A stretch of DNA of 12,000 nt, from positions 1 through 12,000 of the forward strand of contig CAISQQ010000350.1 of the NCBI GenBank assembly GCA_903887655.1, given 5' to 3'. This DNA comes from an uncultured Burkholderiales bacterium. Its GTDB lineage: Bacteria; Pseudomonadota; Gammaproteobacteria; Burkholderiales; Burkholderiaceae_C. A program made the translations under genes and the position numbers. Shown piece by piece: positions 1 through 6,115 of this stretch. The notes below the pieces were generated by a model. It had not been told where the DNA came from and ran no database searches. It saw only the letters and a program-made list of their open reading frames with translations. Position 1 is the stretch's first letter. Every line of letters starts with the position of its first letter.

Positions 1-672
1 GAAGCCCGCGTTCACGGCCTGGCGCATCGCCTGCTGCAATTGAGGGGCCTCCATGGTGGTGAGCTGGCTCTGGCTCTTGAACGAGGAGCCTGACTCCGCC
101 AAGAGGGGCTGGAGCTGGTGGCCAAACGATAGGCCCCGCTCGCTTGCGTTGCGAACCAAAGCGCCAAAGCCGAGCGTGCCGGCCACGGCGCAACGCTCAC
201 CCAGTCGCTCCAGTGCTTGCGCGAGCCACCACGTGCAAGTGGTTTTTCCGTTGGTGCCCGTCACCGCCAAGACCTTGATCTGTTTGGAGGGCAGGCCGGC
301 ATAATGCGCCGCCACCCAGCCTCGCGAGGCTTTGAGATGGGGCATGAACGCCACTCGGGGGTCCTCGGCCAGTGCCTGGGCATCCGTGGGGCTCAAGCCC
401 GAGAAGATGGTCTCCACACGGGCTTGGGCTTTGGGGTCCTCGCCCTGCAAGTCCACCAAGCAAGCACTCGCCCCGTTCTTGAGGGCTTGCGCGACAAACC
501 CTCTCGCGTCAACCGTGCGACCCGCGTAGGCCAAAAAAACATCGCCTCCTTGGAGGGCTCTGGAGTCGGTTTGTAAAACTGGCACCCGCCCTGGACTCAC
601 GCCTGCGGCCCGTTCTGCCGTGCATGACCGCAGCCAATCGGCCGCCTCTTGGGGGGTGGTCCAAGAGCGCAT
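1..672 (-). CDS. murE: UDP-N-acetylmuramoyl-tripeptide synthetase MurE, N-terminal part (runs off the window)
   Basis: MurE is the cytoplasmic Mur ligase that adds the third stem-peptide residue, normally meso-diaminopimelate in proteobacteria, to UDP-MurNAc-L-Ala-D-Glu using ATP. The frame is open from an ATG at 672 to base 1, giving the first 224 residues. The N-terminal Mur domain (about 1-130) includes 'LQTDSRALQGGDVFLA', and the central-domain P-loop TGTNGKTT is at 138-145. The ATG shares one base with the ftsI stop (TGATG), so translation is probably coupled, and the order ftsI-murE is standard for dcw clusters. Two oddities are visible. About 30 extra residues (172-203, rich in Ser, Gly and Gln) precede the conserved Thr-Thr, and the motif reads LTTMEAP where relatives as I recall them have LTTPD. 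The carbamylated-lysine and diaminopimelate-recognition motifs lie outside the window. Identification is firm; the C-terminal two thirds are unseen. Confidence 0.93.
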   Translation of the reverse strand, partial: MRSWTTPQEAADWLRSCTAERAAGVSPGRVPVLQTDSRALQGGDVFLAYAGRTVDARGFVAQALKNGASACLVDLQGEDPKAQARVETIFSGLSPTDAQALAEDPRVAFMPHLKASRGWVAAHYAGLPSKQIKVLAVTGTNGKTTCTWWLAQALERLGERCAVAGTLGFGALVRNASERGLSFGHQLQPLLAESGSSFKSQSQLTTMEAPQLQQAMRQAVNAGF

Positions 673-2405
673 CAAAATGACTCCGGCTCGGCTTTGGCCA
701 CCACTTGGGGCTTGACCCGCATGTCGGGCTGAATGCCCATGACTCGCAGGGTTTGCTGCACCGTTTGGCTGAACACGGGAGCGGCCACATCGCCACCGAA
801 ATAAAATCCATCGGTGGGCTCATCGATCATCACCGCCACGATGATGCGTGGGTTTTCAATCGGGGCCATCCCGACAAAAAAGCCGCGGTATTTGTTGCCG
901 TAGCCGTTGCCCTGCACTTTGTGCGCGGTGCCGGTTTTACCGCCCACGGAGTAGCCCATGGTTTGAGCCTTGGGCGCGGTGCCGCCGGGACCCGCCACCA
1001 TGTGCAGCATCTGTCGCACCGCGTTGGCATGGTCTTTGGAGATCACACGCACGCCCGTCACGCTCTCCTCGTGCTTCAAAAGCGACAAAGGAATGATCTC
1101 GCCTTCGCGGGCAAACAAGGTGTAAGCGTGGGCCAACTGGAACAAGCTCACGGACAAGCCATAGCCATAGCTCATGGTGGCTTGCTCAATGGGTCGCCAC
1201 GTCTTGTAAGCGCGCAGCTTTCCGCCCACCAAGCCCGGAAAGGGCACCTGCGGTTTTTGCCCAAAGCCGACTTGCGTGAACATGCCCCACAGTTGCTGAG
1301 GGGGCATTTGAAGGGAGATTTTGACCGCGCCAATATTGCTCGACTTTTGAATGACCTGGCTCACCGACAGTGCGCCATTGGGCGAATCGTCTCGGATGGT
1401 GAACCCGCCCATGGCCAATTTACCCGCGCCCGTTTGAATGATGGTCTCTGGCGTCACAATGCCTTGCTCGAGGGCCAAGGCCACGACAAAGGGCTTCATC
1501 GTGGAGCCCGGCTCAAAGGTGTCGGTGATGGCGCGGTTTCGCAACTGCGCGCCGCTCAAATTGGTGTGGCTATTGGGTGTGAAACTGGGGTAGTTGGCCA
1601 GCGCCAGCACCTCTCCCGTGTTCACATCAAGCACCACCACCCCACCGGCAGCGGCCTTGTGCTCAAGCACCGCGTCTTTGAGCTTTTGATACGCAAAATA
1701 CTGCACTTTGGAGTCAATGCTCAACTGCAAGTCTTGGCCATCGCTCGGGGCGGTGGTCTCGCCCATGTCTTCGACCGCTTCGCCAAAGCGATTTTTAATG
1801 ATGCGCCGCGAGCCCACATGGCCCGTCAAGCTGTTGTTGAACGTGAGTTCGGCACCGTCTTGGCCATTGTTTTCAATGTTGGTGTAGCCCACCACATGCG
1901 CCACCGCCTCACCCTCGGGGTAGATGCGTTTGTATTCCTTGTGGATGCCAATGCCGCGAATTTTGAGGGCTTTGACTTGCTCGGCCAGGGGCTCGTCCAC
2001 CATGCGCTTGAGCCACGTGAAATTTCTCTCTTCGTCCTTGGTGCGGTTTTGCAAGTCCTGCAGCGGCATGTCCAGGAGTTTGGCCAACTTGGCCCACTTG
2101 GCCGGATCGCGATCGAGATCATCCGGGGTTGCAAAGATACTGGGCACGGCCACACTCGAGGCCAGAATTTGGCCATTGCGGTCAAAGATCTTGCCGCGGT
2201 CGGCGGGAATGTCTTGGTGACGCACAAAGCGCACCTCACCTTGGCGCTTGAAGAAATCGTTCTCAATCACCTGCACAAATGCCGCGCGCACAATCAGCCC
2301 TAAAAATCCCAAGGCGATCAAGGCCACGATGAACTGGCTGCGCCAGATGGGCGTCTTGCTCGCGAGCAGTGGGCTAGAGGTGAATTGAACGCTTTTGCGA
2401 CTCAT
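672..2405 (-). CDS. ftsI: Peptidoglycan D,D-transpeptidase FtsI (PBP3)
   Basis: FtsI is the septum-specific class B penicillin-binding protein. It cross-links peptidoglycan at the division site together with FtsW and is recruited through FtsQLB. The 577-residue product has a short cytoplasmic N-terminus, one transmembrane helix (about 24-46), the pedestal domain with 'RGKIFDRNGQILA' (70-82), and the transpeptidase domain. All three active-site motifs are present: S301-T-M-K304 (SxxK, catalytic serine), S355-S-N357, and K490-T-G492. Length matches the family (about 580). The ATG at 2405 overlaps the ftsL stop by 4 bases (ATGA), and its own stop overlaps the murE start, so it is a mid-operon gene expressed from the promoter upstream of mraZ. 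The C-terminal tail (about 560-577, basic then acidic) is short and ordinary. No missing catalytic residue is seen. Confidence 0.97.
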   Translation of the reverse strand: MSRKSVQFTSSPLLASKTPIWRSQFIVALIALGFLGLIVRAAFVQVIENDFFKRQGEVRFVRHQDIPADRGKIFDRNGQILASSVAVPSIFATPDDLDRDPAKWAKLAKLLDMPLQDLQNRTKDEERNFTWLKRMVDEPLAEQVKALKIRGIGIHKEYKRIYPEGEAVAHVVGYTNIENNGQDGAELTFNNSLTGHVGSRRIIKNRFGEAVEDMGETTAPSDGQDLQLSIDSKVQYFAYQKLKDAVLEHKAAAGGVVVLDVNTGEVLALANYPSFTPNSHTNLSGAQLRNRAITDTFEPGSTMKPFVVALALEQGIVTPETIIQTGAGKLAMGGFTIRDDSPNGALSVSQVIQKSSNIGAVKISLQMPPQQLWGMFTQVGFGQKPQVPFPGLVGGKLRAYKTWRPIEQATMSYGYGLSVSLFQLAHAYTLFAREGEIIPLSLLKHEESVTGVRVISKDHANAVRQMLHMVAGPGGTAPKAQTMGYSVGGKTGTAHKVQGNGYGNKYRGFFVGMAPIENPRIIVAVMIDEPTDGFYFGGDVAAPVFSQTVQQTLRVMGIQPDMRVKPQVVAKAEPESF

Positions 2406-2821
2406 GGCATGTCCACACCTGAGCTGCTCGATGAGCTGCTCGCGTTTTTGAGCGCGGGTGTGCCGGCCACTTGGGTCTTCAAGGGTGCGCTCAAGTAGGG
2501 TGAGAGGAAGTTGGGCGCCGCATTGGGTGGGGCGACTTTGGCCACGTCTTGAGCGCCAACAGGCTCGAGAATGTATTGCGTGATGGCAGGCGTCACGTTT
2601 TTCATGTGCAACTGCTCTTTGGCCACGTGTTCCACCCGCAAAGAAGTGCCTTGCGCGCGGCGCTCGACTTCCAAGCGCTCGCGCTCCAAGTCCAAACGCC
2701 GTGACTCCGAGCGCGCACGGTCGTATTCGGTGTAAAGGCGTCTGGAGTCGTACTGCGTTCTCACCAAATAAAAGGCGCTAAAGAGCACTGCAATCAACAG
2801 CAAGGCGTTGAGCCGCGTCAT
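2402..2821 (-). CDS. ftsL: Cell division protein FtsL with an extended serine-rich C-terminus
   Basis: FtsL is a small bitopic division protein that forms the FtsQLB complex and activates FtsW-FtsI septal synthesis. The product has 139 residues: a very short N-terminus, a transmembrane helix at about 4-21, then a charged heptad-like helix (about 25-60, 'RRLDLERERLEVERRAQ') fitting the periplasmic coiled coil that pairs with FtsB. The usual FtsL core ends near residue 85 ('TPAITQYI'). The remaining roughly 54 residues are an unusual low-complexity extension, rich in Ala and Pro and ending in a run of seven serines. Position between rsmH and ftsI, with 4-base overlaps on both sides, makes the assignment secure despite low sequence conservation. 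The ATG at 2821 lies inside the end of rsmH, with a GGGGATGA-type purine stretch ahead of it. Confidence 0.92.
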   Translation of the reverse strand: MTRLNALLLIAVLFSAFYLVRTQYDSRRLYTEYDRARSESRRLDLERERLEVERRAQGTSLRVEHVAKEQLHMKNVTPAITQYILEPVGAQDVAKVAPPNAAPNFLSPYLSAPLKTQVAGTPALKNASSSSSSSGVDMP

Positions 2822-3750
2822 GAGTTCATCCCCGTCGTGGGGGCCATTTTTTGCGCCACCCGCATGATGGCCGAGCGTGAGCGCGGGTTTCTTTTGATCT
2901 CTTCGTCGCTGGGTTTGATGCGCGCCAAGCTTTGGAGCTGCATCACGGGCGGCACAGCAAAGGGCGCACGCCGATCAAAGGGCGCCTTGGAATGCTTGGC
3001 GATGAATTGTTTGACAATTCGATCCTCAAGGGAATGAAAGCTGATCACGACCAATTTGCCACCTGGTTCCAATATAGTCAAACTCGCCTCTAGCGCCTGT
3101 TGCAGCTCTTCAAGCTCGCCATTGATGAAAATCCGAAAAGCCTGAAATGTGCGCGTTGCAGGATCCTGGCCCGACTCGCGGGTTTTGACCGCGCCAGCCA
3201 CGAGTTGGGCCAGCTCTGCGGTGGTTTGAAGAGTGCCCCGTTCTTGTCGGCGAGCAACAATCGCCTTTGCAATCGATGAAGCAAACCGTTCTTCTCCATA
3301 CTCACGAATCACCTGCGCAATCTTGTCTTGTTCCGCGCTTTGGAGCCACGCACTCAAGGGCTCGCCCCGGGTCGGATCCATGCGCATGTCCAAGGGACCG
3401 TCGAAGCGAAATGAAAAGCCACGCGCTGGGTTGTCGATCTGCGGCGAGCTGATCCCCAGATCCATCAACACCCCCGCCACGCTGGCTGGCTCGAGCTGGT
3501 CCAAGTGCACAAAGCCCTCGTGCCGAATCGAAAAGCGTGGGTCTTGGATGCGCTGGGCGGCCTGCACCGCTTCGGGGTCTTTGTCGAAAGCGATCAAGGA
3601 GCTCGTCGCATTGAGCTTGGACAGAACAAGCGCCGAATGCCCACCCCGGCCGAAGGTGGCGTCGACAAACACGCCCGAACGCTGCACCTCTAAGGCATCG
3701 ACCGCCTCGTGCAACAACACGGTGTTGTGCGTCCATGGGGTAGGCTCCAT
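2818..3750 (-). CDS. rsmH: 16S rRNA (cytosine(1402)-N(4))-methyltransferase RsmH
   Basis: RsmH (formerly MraW) transfers a methyl group from S-adenosylmethionine to N4 of C1402 in 16S rRNA, in the ribosomal P site. The 310-residue product shows the family's start (HNTVLLHEAVDAL, 8-20), the SAM-binding motif VDATFGRGGHS (29-39), acidic motif II around FDKDPE (55-60), GISSPQIDNPARGFSFR (99-115) and DGPLDMRMD (117-125). It closes with the basic 'RNPRSRSAIMRVAQK' end. Length is normal for the family (about 310). The ATG at 3750 is 5 bases after the mraZ stop. Only a weak ATTGG-like sequence precedes it, so coupling to mraZ translation is likely. The downstream ftsL start overlaps its stop by 4 bases. 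Nothing is missing or broken. Confidence 0.97.
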   Translation of the reverse strand: MEPTPWTHNTVLLHEAVDALEVQRSGVFVDATFGRGGHSALVLSKLNATSSLIAFDKDPEAVQAAQRIQDPRFSIRHEGFVHLDQLEPASVAGVLMDLGISSPQIDNPARGFSFRFDGPLDMRMDPTRGEPLSAWLQSAEQDKIAQVIREYGEERFASSIAKAIVARRQERGTLQTTAELAQLVAGAVKTRESGQDPATRTFQAFRIFINGELEELQQALEASLTILEPGGKLVVISFHSLEDRIVKQFIAKHSKAPFDRRAPFAVPPVMQLQSLARIKPSDEEIKRNPRSRSAIMRVAQKMAPTTGMNS

Positions 3751-3755
3751 CCAAT

Positions 3756-4184
3756 TTAAAAAGAAAATTCTTTGAACACATCGGGCATTTGCGCTTTCAT
3801 GGCCACAGCCTCTTGGGACTCATAGACGGCCTTGTCCCAAATCTCAATGTGGTTGCCCATGCCGAGCAAGATCTCTTCTTGTTCTATCGTCGCTGCTCGC
3901 CTGAGCTCAGGCGAGAGCAAGACGCGAGAGGTGCCATCCATCTCCACATCCATGGCGTTGCCCAAGAAAATTCGCTTCCACCACTGCGCCTCCATGGGCA
4001 AGGCCGCAATGCGCGCACGGAACTGCTCCCACTCGGGGCGTGGAAACATCATCAAGCAGCCGTGGGGGTGTCGGGTGATGGTGAGTTGCGAGGCGGCATT
4101 CACCGCGAGCACGTCACGGTGCCGAGTCGGTATGGATAACCGCCCCTTGCCGTCTAAGCTCAACGATGATGCGCCTTGAAACAC
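3756..4184 (-). CDS. mraZ: Transcriptional regulator MraZ
   Basis: MraZ is a SpoVT/AbrB-like DNA-binding protein, first gene of the dcw cluster and, in E. coli, a repressor of its own operon. It forms ring-shaped oligomers that bind short TGGGN direct repeats. The product has 142 residues, normal for the family, with two AbrB-type halves: the first carries DGKGRLSIPTRHRD (11-24), the second the diverged DGTSRVLLSPELR (83-95). The start is a GTG at 4184 with a purine stretch (AAAGGGAA) about 8 bases upstream; the encoded MFQGASSLSLDGKGR is the normal MraZ N-terminus. rsmH follows after 5 bases. Decamer-spaced repeats about 85-115 bases upstream fit autoregulation. The neighbours and motifs make the call firm. 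Confidence 0.95.
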   Translation of the reverse strand: MFQGASSLSLDGKGRLSIPTRHRDVLAVNAASQLTITRHPHGCLMMFPRPEWEQFRARIAALPMEAQWWKRIFLGNAMDVEMDGTSRVLLSPELRRAATIEQEEILLGMGNHIEIWDKAVYESQEAVAMKAQMPDVFKEFSF

Positions 4185-4258
4185 GTTTTAATTCCCTTTG
4201 AATGACACAAAATACCGATGCAAAAAGGATGGCGCCAACAACGCCCCCTCCATGGGTT

Positions 4259-4301
4259 AAAAAGTATAAACTTTTTCCCACTTAATTGCACTTTATTGCA
4301 C
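4259..4301 (-). promoter_or_regulatory. Putative MraZ operator: 10-base-spaced direct repeats before mraZ
   Basis: Read on the minus strand from 4300, four consecutive 10-base blocks are TGCAATAAAG, TGCAATTAAG, TGGGAAAAAG and TTTATACTTT. The first three give TG(C/G)(A/G)A followed by five AT-rich bases and G, exactly the TGGGN-N5 spacing known for MraZ operators in E. coli. Only the third repeat has the textbook TGGGA; the first two have TGCAA. The last block contains the likely -10, so bound MraZ would block the promoter. An inverted repeat (AAAAAGT at 4259-4265, ACTTTTT at 4270-4276) surrounds the -10 region. The repeat pattern is directly visible; its function is inferred from position and geometry. 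Confidence 0.75.
4263..4291 (-). promoter_or_regulatory. Candidate promoter of the mraZ-rsmH-ftsL-ftsI-murE operon
   Basis: On the minus strand TATACT (4268-4263) is a good -10 hexamer. Seventeen bases upstream is GTGCAA (4291-4286), a weak -35 that lies inside the second operator repeat. The resulting 5' leader would be roughly 70 bases. A second, weaker candidate is TTGCGA (4327-4322) with TACAGT (4305-4300), spacer 16. Which one is used cannot be told from sequence. Confidence 0.45.
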
Positions 4302-4497
4302 TGTATCAGGAATTAAAAATTTCGCAACAGGTATTTATTGCTTTTTTCAATGAAATCAATGACTTAGCTGATTTTCATCGAAATGATCGAGATGATTTTC
4401 CTTAAAAATGAAGGACTTAGACGTGCTACTGAATGTGACGGATGAATAAAAAATAATGCCCGCAAAAAACCAGTGTGGATGGCGGTGAAGTGAGGCG

Positions 4498-4519
4498 GGT
4501 GTCGCAAGACGCCGACACC
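4498..4519. other. Stem-loop in the dksA-mraZ gap
   Basis: GGTGTCG (4498-4504) and CGACACC (4513-4519) form a perfect 7-base stem around an 8-base loop. It is about 230 bases downstream of the dksA stop. No T-run follows on either strand, so it is not a standard intrinsic terminator. It could be a processing or Rho-associated structure, or chance. Confidence 0.35.
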
Positions 4520-4570
4520 GATTCAGTTTCCAAGGCTCGAAGCGTGGTGGTGCACGCCCACCCGAGAGGC

Positions 4571-4610
4571 ACAATCGAACACAATCGAACACGTTAGAAC
4601 ACCTTAGAAC
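4571..4610. repeat. Tandem decamer array (four GAAC-ended units)
   Basis: Four back-to-back 10-base units are visible: acaatcgaac, acaatcgaac, acgttagaac and accttagaac. The first two are identical and the last two differ at two positions. All four begin AC, have T at position 5, and end GAAC. On the minus strand each unit begins GTTC. Ten-base phasing puts each GAAC on the same face of the helix, as in binding-site arrays, but simple slippage duplication explains it equally well. It lies about 270 bases upstream of the mraZ repeats. Confidence 0.7.
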
Positions 4611-4750
4611 AGGACCCAGCTTCAGAGCGCCAACCCTGCGCACACGTCTGCTTGCGCGCTTGATCGTGATTTATGGCCGAGGGTTGCAGGCCTAACCGCT
4701 AGCCTCACCCCCGGGCCCGAAGTGGCTCAGCAGACCCGTCGATGGGTGGA

Positions 4751-5977
4751 TCAGTCGCCAAACATCTTTTGTTTGAGCTCGCGGCGCTGCTGCGCCTCCA
4801 GCGACAAGGTGGCCGTCGGCCTGGCGAGCAAACGGCCCACGCCAATGGCCTCGCCCGTTTCGTCGCAATAGCCATAGTCACCCGCATCAATGCGTTGAAT
4901 GGATTGTTCGATTTTCTTGAGCAGTTTGCGTTCACGGTCACGGGTGCGCAACTCCAAGGCGTGCTCTTCCTCGATGGTGGCGCGATCGGCTGGATCGGGC
5001 ACCACGACCGTGTCTTCGCGCAAATTCTCGGTCGTTTGCCCCGCATTGTTGAGCATGTCTTGCTTCAAGAGCGAGAGCTTGTGACGGAAAAACGCCATCT
5101 GCGTCTCGTTCATGTACTCAGCGTCTGGCATGGCGATCACCTCGGCATCGGTGAGCTCGGGCACGGATTTGGTTTTCCAATTGTTGGCCAGTTTGCTATC
5201 TTTTTTAGGTATCACGGGAATCACAGACGGAAGAGAAGGGGCATCAGCAGGCCCAAAACTGGACTTGGCCGCATTGGTCGACACCACGGCCAAGGGGGGA
5301 GGAGGCACCATCGAGGCGGCTTTGGCACCTCGAGAGGATTTTTTGTTTTGCGGTTGAATGATGGTTTGACCGGCCACCACCTTGGGGCCCTGAACCGATG
5401 GCTTCAAGGGCGGCGTGGCTGGTGCACGCACCGCGTGGTTGGAGGGTTTGGGGGGCACCGGCAGCGGCTTGGGCGCCACCACGGGTGCCGCTTTGGGTGG
5501 CACTTTGGCGGCCACTTTCACAGGGGCTTTGGCTTGAGTTTTTAGCGGCGCCTTGACAGGGGTCTTCACCGGCGCTTTTACAGGCGCCTTCACAGGAACT
5601 TTCGCCGCAGCTTTGGCCGCCACTTTGACGGGCGCTTTTGCCGCGGATTTGGCGGGCGCACTCGCAGTCGACTTGACGGGGGCTTTGGCAGGGGTTTTGG
5701 CCACAGGCTTGGCGGCGGTTTTGGCGACCACTTTCACGGGCGCCTTGGATGGCGCTTTGGCGGGGGCCTTGGCTGGCGCTTTGGCCGCCACTTTCACCGG
5801 TGCTTTGGCAACCGCTTTCACGGGCGCTGCACTGGCAGACTTGACAGCAGTCTTGGGTGCCACTTTGACCGGCGTTTTGACAGCAACTTTGCTGGGGGTC
5901 TTGGATTTGGATGCAGTGGCCGCCTTGGGAGCAGGAGTGGGCTTGCCCTTGGTGGGCGGATTTGATTTTTTTGTCAT
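4751..5977 (-). CDS. dksA: RNA polymerase-binding factor DksA with a long Lys/Ala/Pro-rich N-terminal tail
   Basis: DksA binds in the RNA polymerase secondary channel and, with ppGpp, lowers rRNA promoter activity and activates amino acid promoters. The core is residues about 272-408: YMNETQMAFFRHKL (288-301), the coiled-coil tip DPAD with the two tip aspartates D328 and D331, then EEEHALELRTRDRERKLLKK. The zinc-finger region (371-395) keeps only the first of four cysteines: C371, T374, S392, A395 in exactly the E. coli spacing, a pattern I recall from other alpha- and betaproteobacterial DksA proteins. The protein has 408 residues against about 150 for E. coli. The first 244 residues contain no Asp or Glu, and about 41 of the first 180 are Lys, in KAPVK/AAK-type repeats like histone H1 tails. 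The start at 5977 is chosen for a strong GAGGAG 8 bases upstream; a longer frame to 6058 lacks this. It lies 138 bases downstream of the GTPase gene. Confidence 0.93.
   Translation of the reverse strand: MTKKSNPPTKGKPTPAPKAATASKSKTPSKVAVKTPVKVAPKTAVKSASAAPVKAVAKAPVKVAAKAPAKAPAKAPSKAPVKVVAKTAAKPVAKTPAKAPVKSTASAPAKSAAKAPVKVAAKAAAKVPVKAPVKAPVKTPVKAPLKTQAKAPVKVAAKVPPKAAPVVAPKPLPVPPKPSNHAVRAPATPPLKPSVQGPKVVAGQTIIQPQNKKSSRGAKAASMVPPPPLAVVSTNAAKSSFGPADAPSLPSVIPVIPKKDSKLANNWKTKSVPELTDAEVIAMPDAEYMNETQMAFFRHKLSLLKQDMLNNAGQTTENLREDTVVVPDPADRATIEEEHALELRTRDRERKLLKKIEQSIQRIDAGDYGYCDETGEAIGVGRLLARPTATLSLEAQQRRELKQKMFGD
5438..5977 (-). repeat. Repetitive coding segment for the H1-like Lys/Ala/Pro tail of DksA
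   Basis: Residues 1-180 of the DksA product are built from short degenerate units such as KAPVK, VAAK and PAKAP. The most regular part (codons 127-146, bases 5540-5599) is five four-residue units VPVK, APVK, APVK, TPVK, APLK, a 12-base period in DNA. The bases are degenerate between units, so this is an old or selected repeat rather than a fresh duplication. The bias leaves the opposite strand open too, which creates a false reading frame there. Confidence 0.85.
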
Positions 5978-6115
5978 GCGGGTCTCCTCGCGTTCCACAG
6001 TGGCGTTGGGACGCCCTTTTGTTGAGCCAAAAAATACGGCCAATAGGCTAGTGAGCACGTTGCGACTCCAACTCCTTGGCGGTTGAATAAAGCCCGTGCG
6101 GCGCGCGGATTGTAC

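Larger units (their letters stand above)
4185..4750. other. Intergenic stretch between dksA and mraZ without a convincing gene
   Basis: This 566-base gap is the longest non-coding stretch in the window. From mraZ outward it holds: a leader and the repeat operator (to about 4301); an AT-rich segment to about 4470, far lower in GC than the rest; a hairpin at 4498-4519; a tandem decamer array at 4571-4610; and GC-rich sequence up to the dksA stop. A possible 95-codon frame on the minus strand (4356-4643) has no recognisable family, spans the repeats and is probably chance. No tRNA or canonical terminator with a T-run directly after a strong stem was found. Confidence 0.6.

Noticed and set aside
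705..2303. A 532-codon open frame on the plus strand opposite ftsI
   Set aside because: It is antisense to a complete FtsI with all catalytic motifs, its translation is rich in His, Ala and Gly without any recognisable domain, and it follows from the codon bias of the real gene.
4473..4481. DnaA-box-like TGTGGATGG
   Set aside because: Two mismatches to the consensus, isolated, and no other boxes nearby.
4356..4643. Possible 95-residue minus-strand gene before mraZ
   Set aside because: No recognisable family, runs through tandem repeats and a hairpin, and no clear ribosome site.
4689..4704. GGCCTA...TAGCC hairpin as dksA terminator
   Set aside because: Short imperfect stem with a bulge and no T-run after it.
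5978..6058. Longer DksA start 27 codons upstream
   Set aside because: The GAGGAG ribosome site lies just before the internal ATG at 5977, and the extra residues are unlike the tail.
5553..6086. Plus-strand frame of 177 codons encoding TGAFTGAL-like repeats
   Set aside because: It is the mirror of the KAPVK-coding repeat in dksA; the regularity belongs to the real gene.
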